Below, in pieces: positions 8,462 through 17,919 of a stretch of 40,117 nucleotides of DNA. Source of the stretch: a candidate division CSSED10-310 bacterium (GTDB lineage: Bacteria; CSSED10-310). The translations under genes and the position numbers were made by a program. The notes under the pieces were generated by a model, which saw only the letters and a list, made by a program, of their open reading frames with translations, searched no databases and was not told where the DNA came from. Position 1 is the first letter of the stretch. The number at the start of each line of letters is the position of its first letter. The stretch covers positions 1 to 40,117 of the forward strand of contig PWNJ01000248.1 in the NCBI GenBank assembly GCA_003558985.1. Direction: 5' to 3'.

Positions 8462-9349
8462 GTGAACAGTTCATTCCGCAATCAATTATCAGACAAGCTG
8501 GAAAAAATGCATATGAAGGCTATGTCTTTTTATAACAGCGGCAATTACGACGCCGCCTTGAAAGTGTGGCAAAACATAAAAAACATAGATCCCGGTTTCA
8601 AGAGTATTGACCGGTATATTGTTGTTTCCACTCAAAAACTCAAGAGTTCAGAATCGGCCCCCAGGTCATCTACTTTCCGAATGCAGCGTGATCTGATGGC
8701 AAAAAACGGCGCAGGTCCACGCAAGCGGGTTTTTCATCCCGGTGTTATTCATTCTGATGAGCACACTCGGCTGAGGCATCGCCATATTGCATTGTTAGTA
8801 GTTATCTTTGCTATCAGCATGTTGTATTTAAGCGTGCGCAATAATCGGACTTATATGATTGTACTGAATACCCAAACACATAACCTTGATTGTTTTCAAG
8901 GAAGTTTTTTTCCATATGGCTGGCAGAAATTTATGGAATTGGAAATTGGAATTGAGCATGACTGGGTTTCTTATGTTGAAAACCGTGATGTAATTCGAAA
9001 GCTCGAAAGAGGTGTCGCTGTCCGCAGTCGGGATGCGTTCGATGAACAAATAATTGAGTTATTTATAACGCTTGGTGATGAAGCTGCACGGCAAATGACA
9101 GAACGGGCTCAACAGAGCGCAATTTATTACTACAATCGAGTTTACGATGCGAGTTATCAGGACAGGGTTGTTAATAAAATCATCGATTCTTTTGTTAATC
9201 TGGCAAGGATAAAAATTCAAGCAGAAGATTATCGTCTTGCCGAACGATATCTGCAAAACGCCGGACGGTTTAAAAAACAAACGCCTGAGTTGCTTATGGT
9301 TCAGAAAGAGCTTGAGAATGCCCGGAATACTGGTCAGCGGTATTTCTAA
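8462..9349 (+). CDS. Single-pass membrane protein with TPR-like repeats
   Basis: I do not recognise a named family. I chose GTG 8462 because GGAGG ends 6 nt upstream; the frame is open to 8426. The 295-residue product has an N-terminal cytoplasmic helix pair of TPR type (AMSFYNSGNYDAALKVWQNI), a basic stretch, one membrane segment near residues 112-128 (HIALLVVIFAISMLYL), and a long exterior helical region. The latter includes QSAIYYYNRVYDAS and DYRLAERYLQNAG, which again resemble TPR helices. It could be a scaffold for an envelope complex. It is divergent from the exosortase gene, and its last 56 nt overlap the convergent helicase gene. Confidence 0.72.
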   Translation: MNSSFRNQLSDKLEKMHMKAMSFYNSGNYDAALKVWQNIKNIDPGFKSIDRYIVVSTQKLKSSESAPRSSTFRMQRDLMAKNGAGPRKRVFHPGVIHSDEHTRLRHRHIALLVVIFAISMLYLSVRNNRTYMIVLNTQTHNLDCFQGSFFPYGWQKFMELEIGIEHDWVSYVENRDVIRKLERGVAVRSRDAFDEQIIELFITLGDEAARQMTERAQQSAIYYYNRVYDASYQDRVVNKIIDSFVNLARIKIQAEDYRLAERYLQNAGRFKKQTPELLMVQKELENARNTGQRYF

Positions 9350-11279
9350 AAAAAACCGTTACATCCTTAATATCTGATGTCCTGTAAAAATCAGGAATAC
9401 TGTGCAAGAAACGATTCCCATAATTCTTTACCAATATACGGTGATCCATAATTGCCACCAGTCCTTTATCATTTCGAGAGCGAATCAATCGTCCCAACCC
9501 CTGTTTCAACATCATAATTGCTGATGGTATCTGATATTCACGAAATGGATTTATTCCATTGTCACGCAGATATTGAAGTCTGGCTTTTATTACCGGATCA
9601 CCCGGAGACGCAAATGGTAACTTGTCAATAATTACTGCAGATAATGATTCACCGGGTATATCAACTCCCTGCCAAAAACTGATTGTAGCAAGTAAAACGG
9701 AGTGGATATCTTTTTTAAACAAATCTGTCAGTGAATTTTTGGGCATATCACCCTGAACCAGCAGATTGAAGGGTAAACTATCAAAAAGCAGATTTTTTAA
9801 CTTGTTCAATCCAGCATAACTTGTTGTCAAAATAAAAGCTCTTCCGGATGATGCTTTAACTATTTCACAAATTTCTTTCGCACATTCCGGATAAAACTCA
9901 GAATGATTTGGATCTGGAAGGTGCCTTGGAAGATACAGAATTCCCTGAGTATGATATTTGAATTCAGAGGGATAAATTTTGGCATGGCAATCTGAAATTC
10001 CCAGCCGCTTTATAATATAATCGAATGTGTTATTGGCGGTCAGCGTTGCAGAGGTCAAAATTATTGATCGATCGCCGACTTTAATTATTTGTGAAAATTC
10101 TTCAGAAATGTCAACCGGGACAGCATGCAGCGCATTTCCTGACCGTGAGTGCTCACCCCACCAGGCCATACCCGGTTCTGACCGATCTAGAAACAGCAAC
10201 AGGCTATCCTTGAGTTCCTTGCATAAAGAACGCCACTCAAAAACAAACTCTTCAGGAACTGATTTGTCAGCAGCCAGTTCGCGCTCCAAAACTTCAATCC
10301 GCTCAAATAGAACTCCACCCATCTTTTCTGTCTGCTGATTCATCACTTCTGATAATTCAAAACGTCCCTCACCGGATGGCATACTGCTAAAAAACAGTCC
10401 AGCCCCCTCTTCCAACCCAGTCAACACTTTGTCCAGCGACCACACGGAGCCTTGTAATTCCGTGCGATCCGGTTTCCATCGCCGTATCATTTTTGCAAAA
10501 TCCAATAATTGCTGATGTGAAAGATGAACTCCTAAAAACTGTGACGCTGTATCCTCCAGCAAATGTGCTTCATCGAATATGACCGTATCCGCATCCGGCA
10601 ATGTTGAAAAATTTTTAACTCGTGCAAAAATGGTATCTGCAAAATAAAGGTGATGATTTACAATAATCAGATCGGCTTTTTGAGCTCTGATCTTCAATCG
10701 CATCAGAAAACAATCCCTGAAATATTTACAATGATTGCCAAAACACTCTTCTCTTCGTGAGTTCATATTATTCCATAAGTTTGAGTTATCATGCAGAAAC
10801 GACAGCTCGGATCTGTCTCCGGTGTCAGTTGAGTCTGCCCATTGAATTAATTTTGACCATTGTTTTTTTTCTGAAACAGTATTGAATTCCGGATTCTGGG
10901 AAAACCAGTTCAAGCGGCGCTGGCACAGATAGTTGCTTCTTCCTTTCAGCAAAACAGATACTATAGGTGCATCAATGATTTTATTCAGTAATGGAATATC
11001 TTTGTTAATCAGTTGTTCCTGAAGATTTTTTGTACCCGTTGAAACTATTGATCGTCGTTTGGTTGCCGCTATCGGGATCAGATATGCAAGGCTTTTTCCC
11101 GTTCCAGTACCTGCTTCTGCCAACAGCATGCTTCCAGGTGACTCCAGGGTCAGTAAAATATCCTGCGCCATTGCAGTTTGATACTGTCTGAATTCATATT
11201 CCGGTATGATAGAAGCCAGTTTCCCCTGGGGTCCAAGACAGGTTTCTAGAAATGGGTTTGTTTTGGCGGGATTGGTCAC
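9294..11279 (-). CDS. dinG: DinG/XPD-family ATP-dependent DNA helicase
   Basis: This 661-residue superfamily 2 helicase belongs to the iron-sulfur DinG/XPD group, 5'-3' helicases that unwind DNA structures and R-loops. The Walker A motif is AEAGTGTGKS at residues 54-63. Cysteines in YLCQRR, EECFGNHC and RDCF supply four candidate 4Fe-4S ligands between motifs I and II. The DEAH box is in VIFDEAHLLED, and motif VI is QGLGRLIRS. IVNHHLYF is a further family signature. The start overlaps the upstream lipoprotein stop by 4 nt, so the two form one leftward operon. The C-terminus overlaps the convergent TPR-like gene by 56 nt. DinG versus YoaA-type paralogue cannot be settled here. Confidence 0.9.
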   Translation of the reverse strand: MTNPAKTNPFLETCLGPQGKLASIIPEYEFRQYQTAMAQDILLTLESPGSMLLAEAGTGTGKSLAYLIPIAATKRRSIVSTGTKNLQEQLINKDIPLLNKIIDAPIVSVLLKGRSNYLCQRRLNWFSQNPEFNTVSEKKQWSKLIQWADSTDTGDRSELSFLHDNSNLWNNMNSRREECFGNHCKYFRDCFLMRLKIRAQKADLIIVNHHLYFADTIFARVKNFSTLPDADTVIFDEAHLLEDTASQFLGVHLSHQQLLDFAKMIRRWKPDRTELQGSVWSLDKVLTGLEEGAGLFFSSMPSGEGRFELSEVMNQQTEKMGGVLFERIEVLERELAADKSVPEEFVFEWRSLCKELKDSLLLFLDRSEPGMAWWGEHSRSGNALHAVPVDISEEFSQIIKVGDRSIILTSATLTANNTFDYIIKRLGISDCHAKIYPSEFKYHTQGILYLPRHLPDPNHSEFYPECAKEICEIVKASSGRAFILTTSYAGLNKLKNLLFDSLPFNLLVQGDMPKNSLTDLFKKDIHSVLLATISFWQGVDIPGESLSAVIIDKLPFASPGDPVIKARLQYLRDNGINPFREYQIPSAIMMLKQGLGRLIRSRNDKGLVAIMDHRILVKNYGNRFLHSIPDFYRTSDIKDVTVFFRNTADQYSGHSQALSEP

Positions 11280-11848
11280 AACATGTTTATACTATCGAAA
11301 AATAATTCAAACTCCTGCTTTTTCTGCTCGTAGTAATCAACAGGACAGATTGTAACTACAGCAACCCAGTTTCTATTTCGTTTCAGCAACAGTGTGTCCG
11401 TTTTCCGATGCACTCGGAGCGAATGACCTCGTTCAACTGCAAACTCAGAACGTGTGATAATACGGAACTTTTCCGTTTGCCCGTTGTTAGTAAGGGTGTG
11501 ATGAGACACATGCTCACTATTGATTGCACGCAATCTATCCATGATCCATTGATGAAAACCATCCGGAAAATCGCGTCTTACCAACTGGTTAACGCCGATG
11601 ATCAGAACCTGGCTTCGTCCATCAGCATGATCAAAACTCAAATCAAATTCGGGATAATCACGAAATATCCAGGCATCACTTTCCGGCCAGATCAATTCAA
11701 ACCCTTTAACCCTGTTTGTGTAAACGCCATCAACAACATGCCTTGCTATAAAAGATCGCTGAAAATCTTCCCGAGTCGCGCATCCCAAACAAAAAATCAG
11801 TATAATAAAAAAAGCAGGTTTAATTGTATGGTTAGTAAACGATCTCAT
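11276..11848 (-). CDS. Small lipoprotein of unknown function
   Basis: The 190-residue product starts with a basic N-terminus, a hydrophobic core and a lipobox-like FCLGC with the lipidated cysteine at residue 23. It should therefore be exported and anchored in a membrane. The mature part is a compact alpha/beta domain (GFELIWPESDAWIF... LLLKRNRNWVAVV... FFDSIN). It recalls, by eye, the PsbP/DUF1795-like fold in which a short protein ends with a helix after a beta sheet; I could not confirm this. A strong AAAAGGAG site precedes the ATG. The stop overlaps the helicase start (ATGA), an unusual pairing of an envelope protein with a DNA helicase. Confidence 0.75.
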   Translation of the reverse strand: MRSFTNHTIKPAFFIILIFCLGCATREDFQRSFIARHVVDGVYTNRVKGFELIWPESDAWIFRDYPEFDLSFDHADGRSQVLIIGVNQLVRRDFPDGFHQWIMDRLRAINSEHVSHHTLTNNGQTEKFRIITRSEFAVERGHSLRVHRKTDTLLLKRNRNWVAVVTICPVDYYEQKKQEFELFFDSINML

Positions 11849-11888
11849 AATTTGATATCTCCTTTTGTCAAGGCTTCAACTATTGATC

Positions 11889-11918
11889 ACTTTAGGCGAT
11901 ATGCTGTTCACATGTCAA
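11889..11918 (-). promoter_or_regulatory. Leftward sigma70-type promoter, lipoprotein-dinG operon
   Basis: On the minus strand TTGACA (11918-11913) and TAAAGT (11894-11889) are separated by 18 nt. Transcription would start near 11882, leaving a leader of about 33 nt with AAAAGGAG before the lipoprotein ATG. The same TAAAGT -10 recurs upstream of the IHF-like gene. Confidence 0.55.
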
Positions 11919-11975
11919 TTCTATTGAACACAGGTCGGCGTGAGCTGTCAGATATGACACAAAACAAAGAATTTA

Positions 11976-12004
11976 TTGACAAAAATAGATTTGAACCTTA
12001 TATA
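11976..12004 (+). promoter_or_regulatory. Rightward sigma70-type promoter, rpoD operon
   Basis: A consensus -35 TTGACA (11976-11981) is followed after 17 nt by TATATA (11999-12004). Transcription would start near 12011, leaving a leader of about 160 nt before rpoD. It lies in the divergent gap opposite the lipoprotein-dinG promoter. Confidence 0.55.
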
Positions 12005-12010
12005 GATCGA

Positions 12011-12170
12011 TTGGGCTTGATTCGGAAGAGCCTAACCCATATCACAGGAAGTGCACGATTTAACTTCCCAGCCCTGCCAGGGCATTTTAAAGTCTTCCGA
12101 AAATCCTTAACCTTCACTTGTTTTGAAGGCATAATATTTTTAACTGATTCGCCATGGGGGCTATAATTTT
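12011..12170 (+). promoter_or_regulatory. rpoD leader with three small hairpins
   Basis: The 322-nt gap 11849-12170 holds two divergent promoters and this leader. The leader contains GGAAGT/ACTTCC (12047-12052 with 12063-12068), GCCCT/AGGGC (12071-12075 with 12079-12083, followed by TTTT) and CCTTCA/TGAAGG (12111-12116 with 12124-12129, T-run from 12136). The last two have a weak attenuator look. No convincing ribosome binding site precedes the ATG; GGGGG at 12156-12160 is the closest. I see no protein gene here. Confidence 0.35.
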
Positions 12171-13925
12171 ATGGGGAAAAATCTGGATTTAACCTCGCTG
12201 ATTACATTAGGAAAAGAAAAGGGATATGTGACATTCTCTGAATTGAATTCACATTTGCCGGACCATATTGTTACTCCGGGAGCTATAGATGCTGTATTTC
12301 ACCAGCTTGATTCCATGAATATCGACGTAATTGAAGATTCCAAACTGGACGATTACCGCACACAACTTGCTGAGGAAAAGAAGAAAAACGAATCTAAAGA
12401 TTCTGAAAGTACCCGTTCAGGTATTGGAGGAGATACGGTCAGTGATTCCTCTGATGATCCTTTGCGCCTGTATTTCAAAGAAATGGGTTCTGTTTCTTTG
12501 CTTGACCGGGAGGGTGAAATCCAAATCGCCCGCAAGATTGAAGCGGGAAAAATGGATGTTATATCTGGCGCTGGCCGATCACATTTGATGGCAAAAGAGA
12601 TTCTGACGCTTCGTGAAAACCTTGAAGCTGGCGAAACACCTCTTGATACCCTGATTCACATTCCTGAAGATGAAAACCTTGATCTGGAAGATCTGCGCCA
12701 GAGTGTTCTGAAAAAGATAAAACACATTGGCATCTGCCGACAGAAGTTAAGGCAAACTGATAAGAAGCTTTCATCCAGGCGAATTGCCAAATCGACGCGA
12801 GAACGGTTGTTAAAGCAGAGAGAGCAGCACGAGACAGCGTTAATGGAAGCTGTTATGTCATTGCCTTTGAATTACAATTTTGTTGAGAATGTTTGCAACA
12901 AAATCGAAGATATAGTTTTGAAAATGATCAGTTATCAGCGTGAAATTGATCGTCTTTTACGCAGTGTCGGTGTTGATTTTGATGTATTGCTGGAGCATCA
13001 GCAAACACATCGAGATGATGTTAATCCGGATAAAATAATTGACTTGGGTACACGTGAGATATCGTTGGGTGAGCTGAATGAGCTTATCAGCAGAATTCGT
13101 CACGCCAAACGCTCCATTGATCGACTGGAAACGGAAGCCCATGCTCCTATGGATCAAATGAAACGGATTCAACAGGTCATCAGCCTTGGGCGAGCCAAAG
13201 AGCGAAAGGCCAAAAAGCAGTTGACTGAGGCGAATTTGCGACTTGTTGTTTCGATAGCAAAAAAATACACCAACAGGGGTCTTCAGTTCAGCGATTTGAT
13301 TCAGGAAGGCAATGTTGGTTTAATGCGAGCGGTCGACAAGTTTGAGTATCAAAGGGGATACAAATTTTCAACATACGCAACCTGGTGGATTCGCCAGGCT
13401 ATAACCCGAGCCATAGCTGATCAGGGACGAACCATACGTATCCCGGTGCACATGATAGAAACAATCAACAAACTGATTCGAACATCCAGAATGCTGGTTC
13501 AGGAAAAGGGCAACGAACCGTCATGTGAAGAGATTGCTGACAAAATGGAGATGTCGGTTGAAAAAGTGCGTCTGGTTATGAAAATGGCTCAGGAACCAAT
13601 CAGTCTTGAGACACCTATCGGTGACGAGGAAGATAGTCAGTTAGGCAATTTTATTGAGGACAAGAATGCTGAATCACCTTCCGATTCTGTTGTCAATATG
13701 AGTTTGAAAGAGCAGGTCCAGTCAACCTTGTCAACATTGACTCCGCGCGAGAAAATGGTTTTAAGAATGCGATTTGGAATTGGCGCCGGTTATGAGCATA
13801 CACTTGAGGAGGTTGGTGAATACTTTGCTGTAACCCGCGAACGCATTCGTCAAATCGAAGCCAAAGCACTTCGGAAACTGCGTCATCCCAGTCGCCGAGA
13901 TAAACTAAAGTCATTTTACAGTTAA
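12171..13925 (+). CDS. rpoD: RNA polymerase primary sigma factor (sigma-70, RpoD)
   Basis: The 584-residue protein carries all primary-sigma regions. Region 1.1 spans about residues 1-70 ([19 protein letters not shown]). Region 1.2 is [22 protein letters not shown] non-conserved spacer follows, then regions 2.1-2.4 ([56 protein letters not shown]). Region 3 starts after RTIRIPVHM, and region 4.2 has the helix-turn-helix [19 protein letters not shown]. It directs core polymerase to housekeeping promoters, in keeping with the TTGACA/TATAAT-like sites in this window. The five radical SAM/lipid genes follow after only 35 nt and may be co-transcribed. Spacer length and region 1.1 resemble deltaproteobacterial RpoD. 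Confidence 0.97.
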   Translation: MGKNLDLTSLITLGKEKGYVTFSELNSHLPDHIVTPGAIDAVFHQLDSMNIDVIEDSKLDDYRTQLAEEKKKNESKDSESTRSGIGGDTVSDSSDDPLRLYFKEMGSVSLLDREGEIQIARKIEAGKMDVISGAGRSHLMAKEILTLRENLEAGETPLDTLIHIPEDENLDLEDLRQSVLKKIKHIGICRQKLRQTDKKLSSRRIAKSTRERLLKQREQHETALMEAVMSLPLNYNFVENVCNKIEDIVLKMISYQREIDRLLRSVGVDFDVLLEHQQTHRDDVNPDKIIDLGTREISLGELNELISRIRHAKRSIDRLETEAHAPMDQMKRIQQVISLGRAKERKAKKQLTEANLRLVVSIAKKYTNRGLQFSDLIQEGNVGLMRAVDKFEYQRGYKFSTYATWWIRQAITRAIADQGRTIRIPVHMIETINKLIRTSRMLVQEKGNEPSCEEIADKMEMSVEKVRLVMKMAQEPISLETPIGDEEDSQLGNFIEDKNAESPSDSVVNMSLKEQVQSTLSTLTPREKMVLRMRFGIGAGYEHTLEEVGEYFAVTRERIRQIEAKALRKLRHPSRRDKLKSFYS

Positions 13926-13960
13926 ATCTGCTGATTTAATTGTGTTATGATAACAATCTC

Positions 13961-15355
13961 ATGAAAGTTATTTTGAGCAGACCGTGGAATGAAACTTCCA
14001 TGCTCATTCCGAACCATGGATTGGGTTATCTTGCTACCGCTATCCGTAAAATTGGTCATGAACCGGTTATAATCGACTGCATACGTGACAAAATTCATCC
14101 GGAAGCGTTTCTGAAACGAATAGAACAGGAAAAACCGCATATTGTTGGATTCCAGGTATATACATTTGATTTACCTGCGTTAACTCCATATGTCAAAGCG
14201 TTAAAAAATATGAATATAGTTATGGTTGCCGGAGGTCCTCATCCTTCAGCAGCTCCCAAAGACATGTTAAAACGCTTCCCGGACATACATGTTTTTTTAC
14301 GCGGGGAAGCTGAAACCTCTTTTCCACAACTTATTGATCTTATACATCAGAGGGGCTCATTGCCTGATAAAAATGAACTGCTGCATATACCAGGTTGTTA
14401 TACCCATGAAACATCCGATCCCCAGTCGGTTTCATGTCATTTTGTTGATGATCTGGACAGTCTGGGTTTTCCAGACTGGGATCAAATTTCACCGCTTGAT
14501 TATCCGATTGCCCCACAAGGTACATTTACAAAACAACTACCAGTTGCTCCGATTATTATTACTCGCGGATGCCCTTATCCCTGTACTTTCTGTGCAGGCA
14601 AACTGATCAGCGGTAAAAAAATACGCTGCCGTTCTGTTCCAAATGTAATTGAAGAAATTCTTATGCTGAAAAACAAATTTGGTATACGGGAGTTCCATAT
14701 ACAAGATGATAACTTTACGTTTGACAAGGATTACGTACTGCAGTTTTGTGAAGCTTTGAAAAAGCAAAATACAGGACTGGTCTGGGCATGCCCAAACGGT
14801 ATTCGATTGGACTCAATTGATGAAGAAATGTTAAAAGCAATGGATGAGGCAGGCTGCTATTCTGTTGCTGTTGGAATCGAATCCGGTAATCAGCGTATCC
14901 TTGATTTGATGAAAAAGAAAACCTCACTGAATGACCTTATTTTTAAGGTCCGACAAATACGTCAGCTTACACAATGGCAAATCACCGGTTTTTTTATTCT
15001 GGGATATCCAGGTGAAACCCGGGATGAAATGGAGAACACCATACGCCTTAGCCGGCGTTTGCCATTAAACAAAGTAAATTTTGGTATTTTAATGCCTTTA
15101 CCTGGCACAGAAGCGGAGCGTGCGGCTTGCGAATCCGGATGGAATCCTGAAACGGATCTGCTGCGGATGAGTGAGTATCGAAGTCCTTTTACCCCTGAGG
15201 GCATGACCCCTTCAGAGTTCCGTAACGTTTTTCGCCGAGCTTTTATCGGTTTTTATATACGTCCAGCAATTATCTGGCAGTTTCTGAAACAAATTAAAAG
15301 CAAAGATCAATTCATGATTCTATTGCGTCGTTTTAAAGATGTGGTGACACCATGA
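13961..15355 (+). CDS. B12-binding-domain radical SAM protein 1
   Basis: The 464-residue protein begins with a cobalamin-binding-like Rossmann domain (residues about 1-140: ILSRPWNETSMLIPNHGLG, VVGFQVYTF-type strand, MVAGGPHPS). The radical SAM barrel follows, with CxxxCxxC at C204, C208 and C211 (RGCPYPCTFCAGK) to bind the 4Fe-4S cluster. GIESGNQRIL and TGFFILGYPGET are the usual later barrel strands. Such enzymes use SAM and often cobalamin for methylation or C-C chemistry on unactivated carbons. I chose ATG 13961 over an upstream TTG 13940, since the N-terminal strand starts there. It heads a tightly packed cluster; substrate is unknown. Confidence 0.9.
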   Translation: MKVILSRPWNETSMLIPNHGLGYLATAIRKIGHEPVIIDCIRDKIHPEAFLKRIEQEKPHIVGFQVYTFDLPALTPYVKALKNMNIVMVAGGPHPSAAPKDMLKRFPDIHVFLRGEAETSFPQLIDLIHQRGSLPDKNELLHIPGCYTHETSDPQSVSCHFVDDLDSLGFPDWDQISPLDYPIAPQGTFTKQLPVAPIIITRGCPYPCTFCAGKLISGKKIRCRSVPNVIEEILMLKNKFGIREFHIQDDNFTFDKDYVLQFCEALKKQNTGLVWACPNGIRLDSIDEEMLKAMDEAGCYSVAVGIESGNQRILDLMKKKTSLNDLIFKVRQIRQLTQWQITGFFILGYPGETRDEMENTIRLSRRLPLNKVNFGILMPLPGTEAERAACESGWNPETDLLRMSEYRSPFTPEGMTPSEFRNVFRRAFIGFYIRPAIIWQFLKQIKSKDQFMILLRRFKDVVTP

Positions 15356-16395
15356 AGCTTTCCAGAATGTTTTACAGTTGGCCACAGGCATATTTCTTAC
15401 GAACCCCGTTTACCTGCAATATAAAAATTACAACGCGGTGTAACCTGCGTTGTGGTTTCTGTGGCTTATGGTCCTATCCAGTTACGCAAGAACTTAAGTT
15501 AACAGACTATCGTCACATAGCAGATGTTTTGAACAGTTTGGGAATTGCACGAGTCGTCATAACTGGCGGTGAACCATTATTGCGTGATGATGCTCCTGAT
15601 ATCTTGAATCTATTTTCAAAACACGGAATATCTACAACGCTTTTGACGAACGGAACGCTGCTGACTCGCGAAATACTACAGCGATTTATCGATTGCGGTT
15701 TGAACGATATCGGAATATCACTGGACAGCCTTGTTCCCGATCGCATTGACACGATCTGTCGCAGTTCAAATATCTGGCAAAAAATTGTTGACGCCATATC
15801 ACTTAGCGTCGAAATGCTGCAGGGTGGTGTTGTTGAGGTTTTAACAACTGTTAGCCGTGAAAATTTGATGGAAGTACCGGATATTGTCAGATTCGTAAAC
15901 TCATCTTTAGGGGCCTGGGCTCTGGTCAATCCAGTAAATGTTCCACATTCAGATAAATCCATTTTATCTGCCAATGTCGAAGAATGGGCGCCCCCTTATC
16001 CGGCTGAAGAAGTCGATGCTGTCTATGACGAACTGGAAAAAATGAAACGCGATAACTTTCGTATTCTGGTTTCCAAAGCTTTTTTAAAAGTGTCCAGACA
16101 TTATCTTAAAACAGGAGAATTTAACTGGTCATGTGATGCCGGCGAACGATATTTCACTGTTTTTCCCAATGGGGGTTTGGCGCCATGCAGCGACCAATCA
16201 ATAATTCGAAATATTATGCAGATGACATCCAGCGATTTTCGCAGTAAGCAGTACAAACAGGAAGTACGAAAAGTTCAAAACGAATGTCGGGGATGTATCT
16301 ATGCATGCTGGCGCGAGGCGAGTTTTTTGTTTACCAACGCAAGCGCAATGACAGAGCGTGTCAAATCTTTAAGAAGAATCCATAAAGGCAGGTAA
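15352..16395 (+). CDS. Radical SAM protein with SPASM-like cysteine-rich C-terminus
   Basis: The 347-residue protein has CxxxCxxC at C30, C34 and C37 (TTRCNLRCGFC), then the SAM-binding GGEPLL loop (ITGGEPLLRDD). The C-terminal region has additional cysteines (CDAGERYF, APCSDQ, CRGCIYAC) arranged like a SPASM or twitch auxiliary-cluster domain. There is no cobalamin domain, unlike its two neighbours. Family members modify peptides, sugars or lipid precursors; nothing here fixes the substrate. The ATG overlaps the previous stop by 4 nt and only 2 nt separate it from the next gene, so translation is probably coupled. Confidence 0.9.
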   Translation: MKLSRMFYSWPQAYFLRTPFTCNIKITTRCNLRCGFCGLWSYPVTQELKLTDYRHIADVLNSLGIARVVITGGEPLLRDDAPDILNLFSKHGISTTLLTNGTLLTREILQRFIDCGLNDIGISLDSLVPDRIDTICRSSNIWQKIVDAISLSVEMLQGGVVEVLTTVSRENLMEVPDIVRFVNSSLGAWALVNPVNVPHSDKSILSANVEEWAPPYPAEEVDAVYDELEKMKRDNFRILVSKAFLKVSRHYLKTGEFNWSCDAGERYFTVFPNGGLAPCSDQSIIRNIMQMTSSDFRSKQYKQEVRKVQNECRGCIYACWREASFLFTNASAMTERVKSLRRIHKGR

Positions 16396-16397
16396 TT

Positions 16398-17915
16398 GTG
16401 GCAGAATCAGATCATCTTTTCAAAGTACTCCTGATTCGTCCTCCCTATTCGCGACTTAGGGGAACCGGGCAAGCGCCATACTTTCCATTAGGAATCGGAT
16501 CAATGGCCGCTGTTCTGAATCAAACTCCGGGGCTTGAAGCTCGTTTGTATTATGCAGATCATCCGGGTCCCGGAGAAAAACCTTTTGTGATAGACAAGGA
16601 AAGCGTTTTTTCAGCTCGTTCGGCTGCTCAAAGAGCATATTTCAGCGCGCTTGATGACAGCGATCATCCAGCCTGGAGCGAAGCAAAGCATATTCTGGAA
16701 GAATACCAACCCGATCTGGTTGGACTGAGTGTTCTAACTCCGGAAGTCGGCGCGGCACTGCGGTTAACAGAGATTAGTAAATCTGTCTTGCCTGAGACAC
16801 CTATAATTTGGGGTGGCGTACATGCATCTTTCGAAGTTTCCAGTGTTCTGTCATTACCTGGTGTCGATTACGTCATTGCTGGCGAAGGTGAGCATACATT
16901 GCTTGAAACGGTTCTGGCCCTAAAAAACAAATCGAATCCTGATTCCATTGCTGGTCTGTACTCACAAAATACTCATCACAAACCACCATGTTCCCGACCT
17001 CTTATGGAAAACCTGGATACCCTTCCTTTACCGGACAGAACAAGCCTGTTTTTTCCAGAACGTTTTACTCCCGTTGCAATGGGTAGCATTATGCACAGCC
17101 GGGGATGCCCATGGAGATGCGGGTTTTGCTCATCACGCCGTTTCTGGAATGAACGGGTCCGGTTCCGCTCTGCAGAAAGTGTCATCGAAGAAATTGTAAA
17201 AATTCAAAAAGATTACGGGATCAACGTTTTCACTTTTTGGGATGATTCGTTCACCATAGACAGGCGATTGACTGAAGAATTGTGTGAAAATATTTTGAAG
17301 GCATCACTGAACATAGCATGGCGCACAGCCACCAGACTGGATTTGCTTGATGATTCATTGCTGCGTCTTATGCGAAAGGCCGGATGCTTTCAGATGGAAA
17401 TAGGAATTGAAACCGGCAGTCCAAGAATGTCGAAAATTATACGCAAAGACATTGACCTGGATTCAGCGCCTGATATCATTAACCGAGCCAATCATCACGG
17501 AATAGCGTGTGGAGTATTTTTGATGGCTGGTTTTCCGGATGAAACGTATGATGATTTAATGAGCACACTGGACTTTTGCAAGAAAATTAAGCCGGCTGAG
17601 ATTGTTTTAAATGTGCTGGATCCAATGCCGGGAAGCGAACAGTTTGAGCGTGCTGTTGAGTTGAAGTTATTTCCTGAACCGATTGATTTTATACGTTATC
17701 CTTTATGGCCGGATGCTCATTTTATGGCTCATGTATCATCTGAAGAGTTCAACAAAGTTATTACTGAAATGACTCGTTATATTTTTCGATATAACTCAAG
17801 TAAAACAGCGCTGATTCGTCGGGCACGACCTGAAATTCTGCAATTGATGCGTACAGATCGTAAAGTTCTTTTTCAAAAAGCAACACGATTTTTAAAACGC
17901 CGTTTCAAGAGATAG
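16398..17915 (+). CDS. B12-binding-domain radical SAM protein 2
   Basis: The 505-residue protein starts at GTG 16398. An N-terminal cobalamin-binding-like domain (LLIRPPYSRLRGTGQAPYF, LGIGSMAAVL, IIWGGVHASFE) spans about 200 residues. The radical SAM barrel carries CxxxCxxC at C237, C241 and C244 (RGCPWRCGFC). Later strands include FWDDSFTID, MEIGIETGSPRM and VFLMAGFPDET, which match the family. It is a different subtype from the gene at 13961, not a recent copy. The C-terminal tail is basic (residues about 470-505). It lies 2 nt after one radical SAM gene and 4 nt before the acyltransferase gene. Confidence 0.9.
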   Translation: MAESDHLFKVLLIRPPYSRLRGTGQAPYFPLGIGSMAAVLNQTPGLEARLYYADHPGPGEKPFVIDKESVFSARSAAQRAYFSALDDSDHPAWSEAKHILEEYQPDLVGLSVLTPEVGAALRLTEISKSVLPETPIIWGGVHASFEVSSVLSLPGVDYVIAGEGEHTLLETVLALKNKSNPDSIAGLYSQNTHHKPPCSRPLMENLDTLPLPDRTSLFFPERFTPVAMGSIMHSRGCPWRCGFCSSRRFWNERVRFRSAESVIEEIVKIQKDYGINVFTFWDDSFTIDRRLTEELCENILKASLNIAWRTATRLDLLDDSLLRLMRKAGCFQMEIGIETGSPRMSKIIRKDIDLDSAPDIINRANHHGIACGVFLMAGFPDETYDDLMSTLDFCKKIKPAEIVLNVLDPMPGSEQFERAVELKLFPEPIDFIRYPLWPDAHFMAHVSSEEFNKVITEMTRYIFRYNSSKTALIRRARPEILQLMRTDRKVLFQKATRFLKRRFKR

Positions 17916-17919
17916 TGAT

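Noticed and set aside
11408..12166. Long open frame on the plus strand through the lipoprotein gene and the rpoD leader
   Set aside because: It runs antisense to a clear lipoprotein gene, has no ribosome site or recognisable domain, and covers the divergent promoters.
12162..12167. A perfect TATAAT three nt before the rpoD ATG
   Set aside because: Transcription from it would start downstream of the ATG and lose the start codon; no good -35 is 17 nt upstream. The promoter at 11976-12004 is better.
15513..15974. Minus-strand frame of 153 codons inside the second radical SAM gene
   Set aside because: It has no domain or ribosome site and lies inside a gene with intact catalytic cysteines on the other strand.
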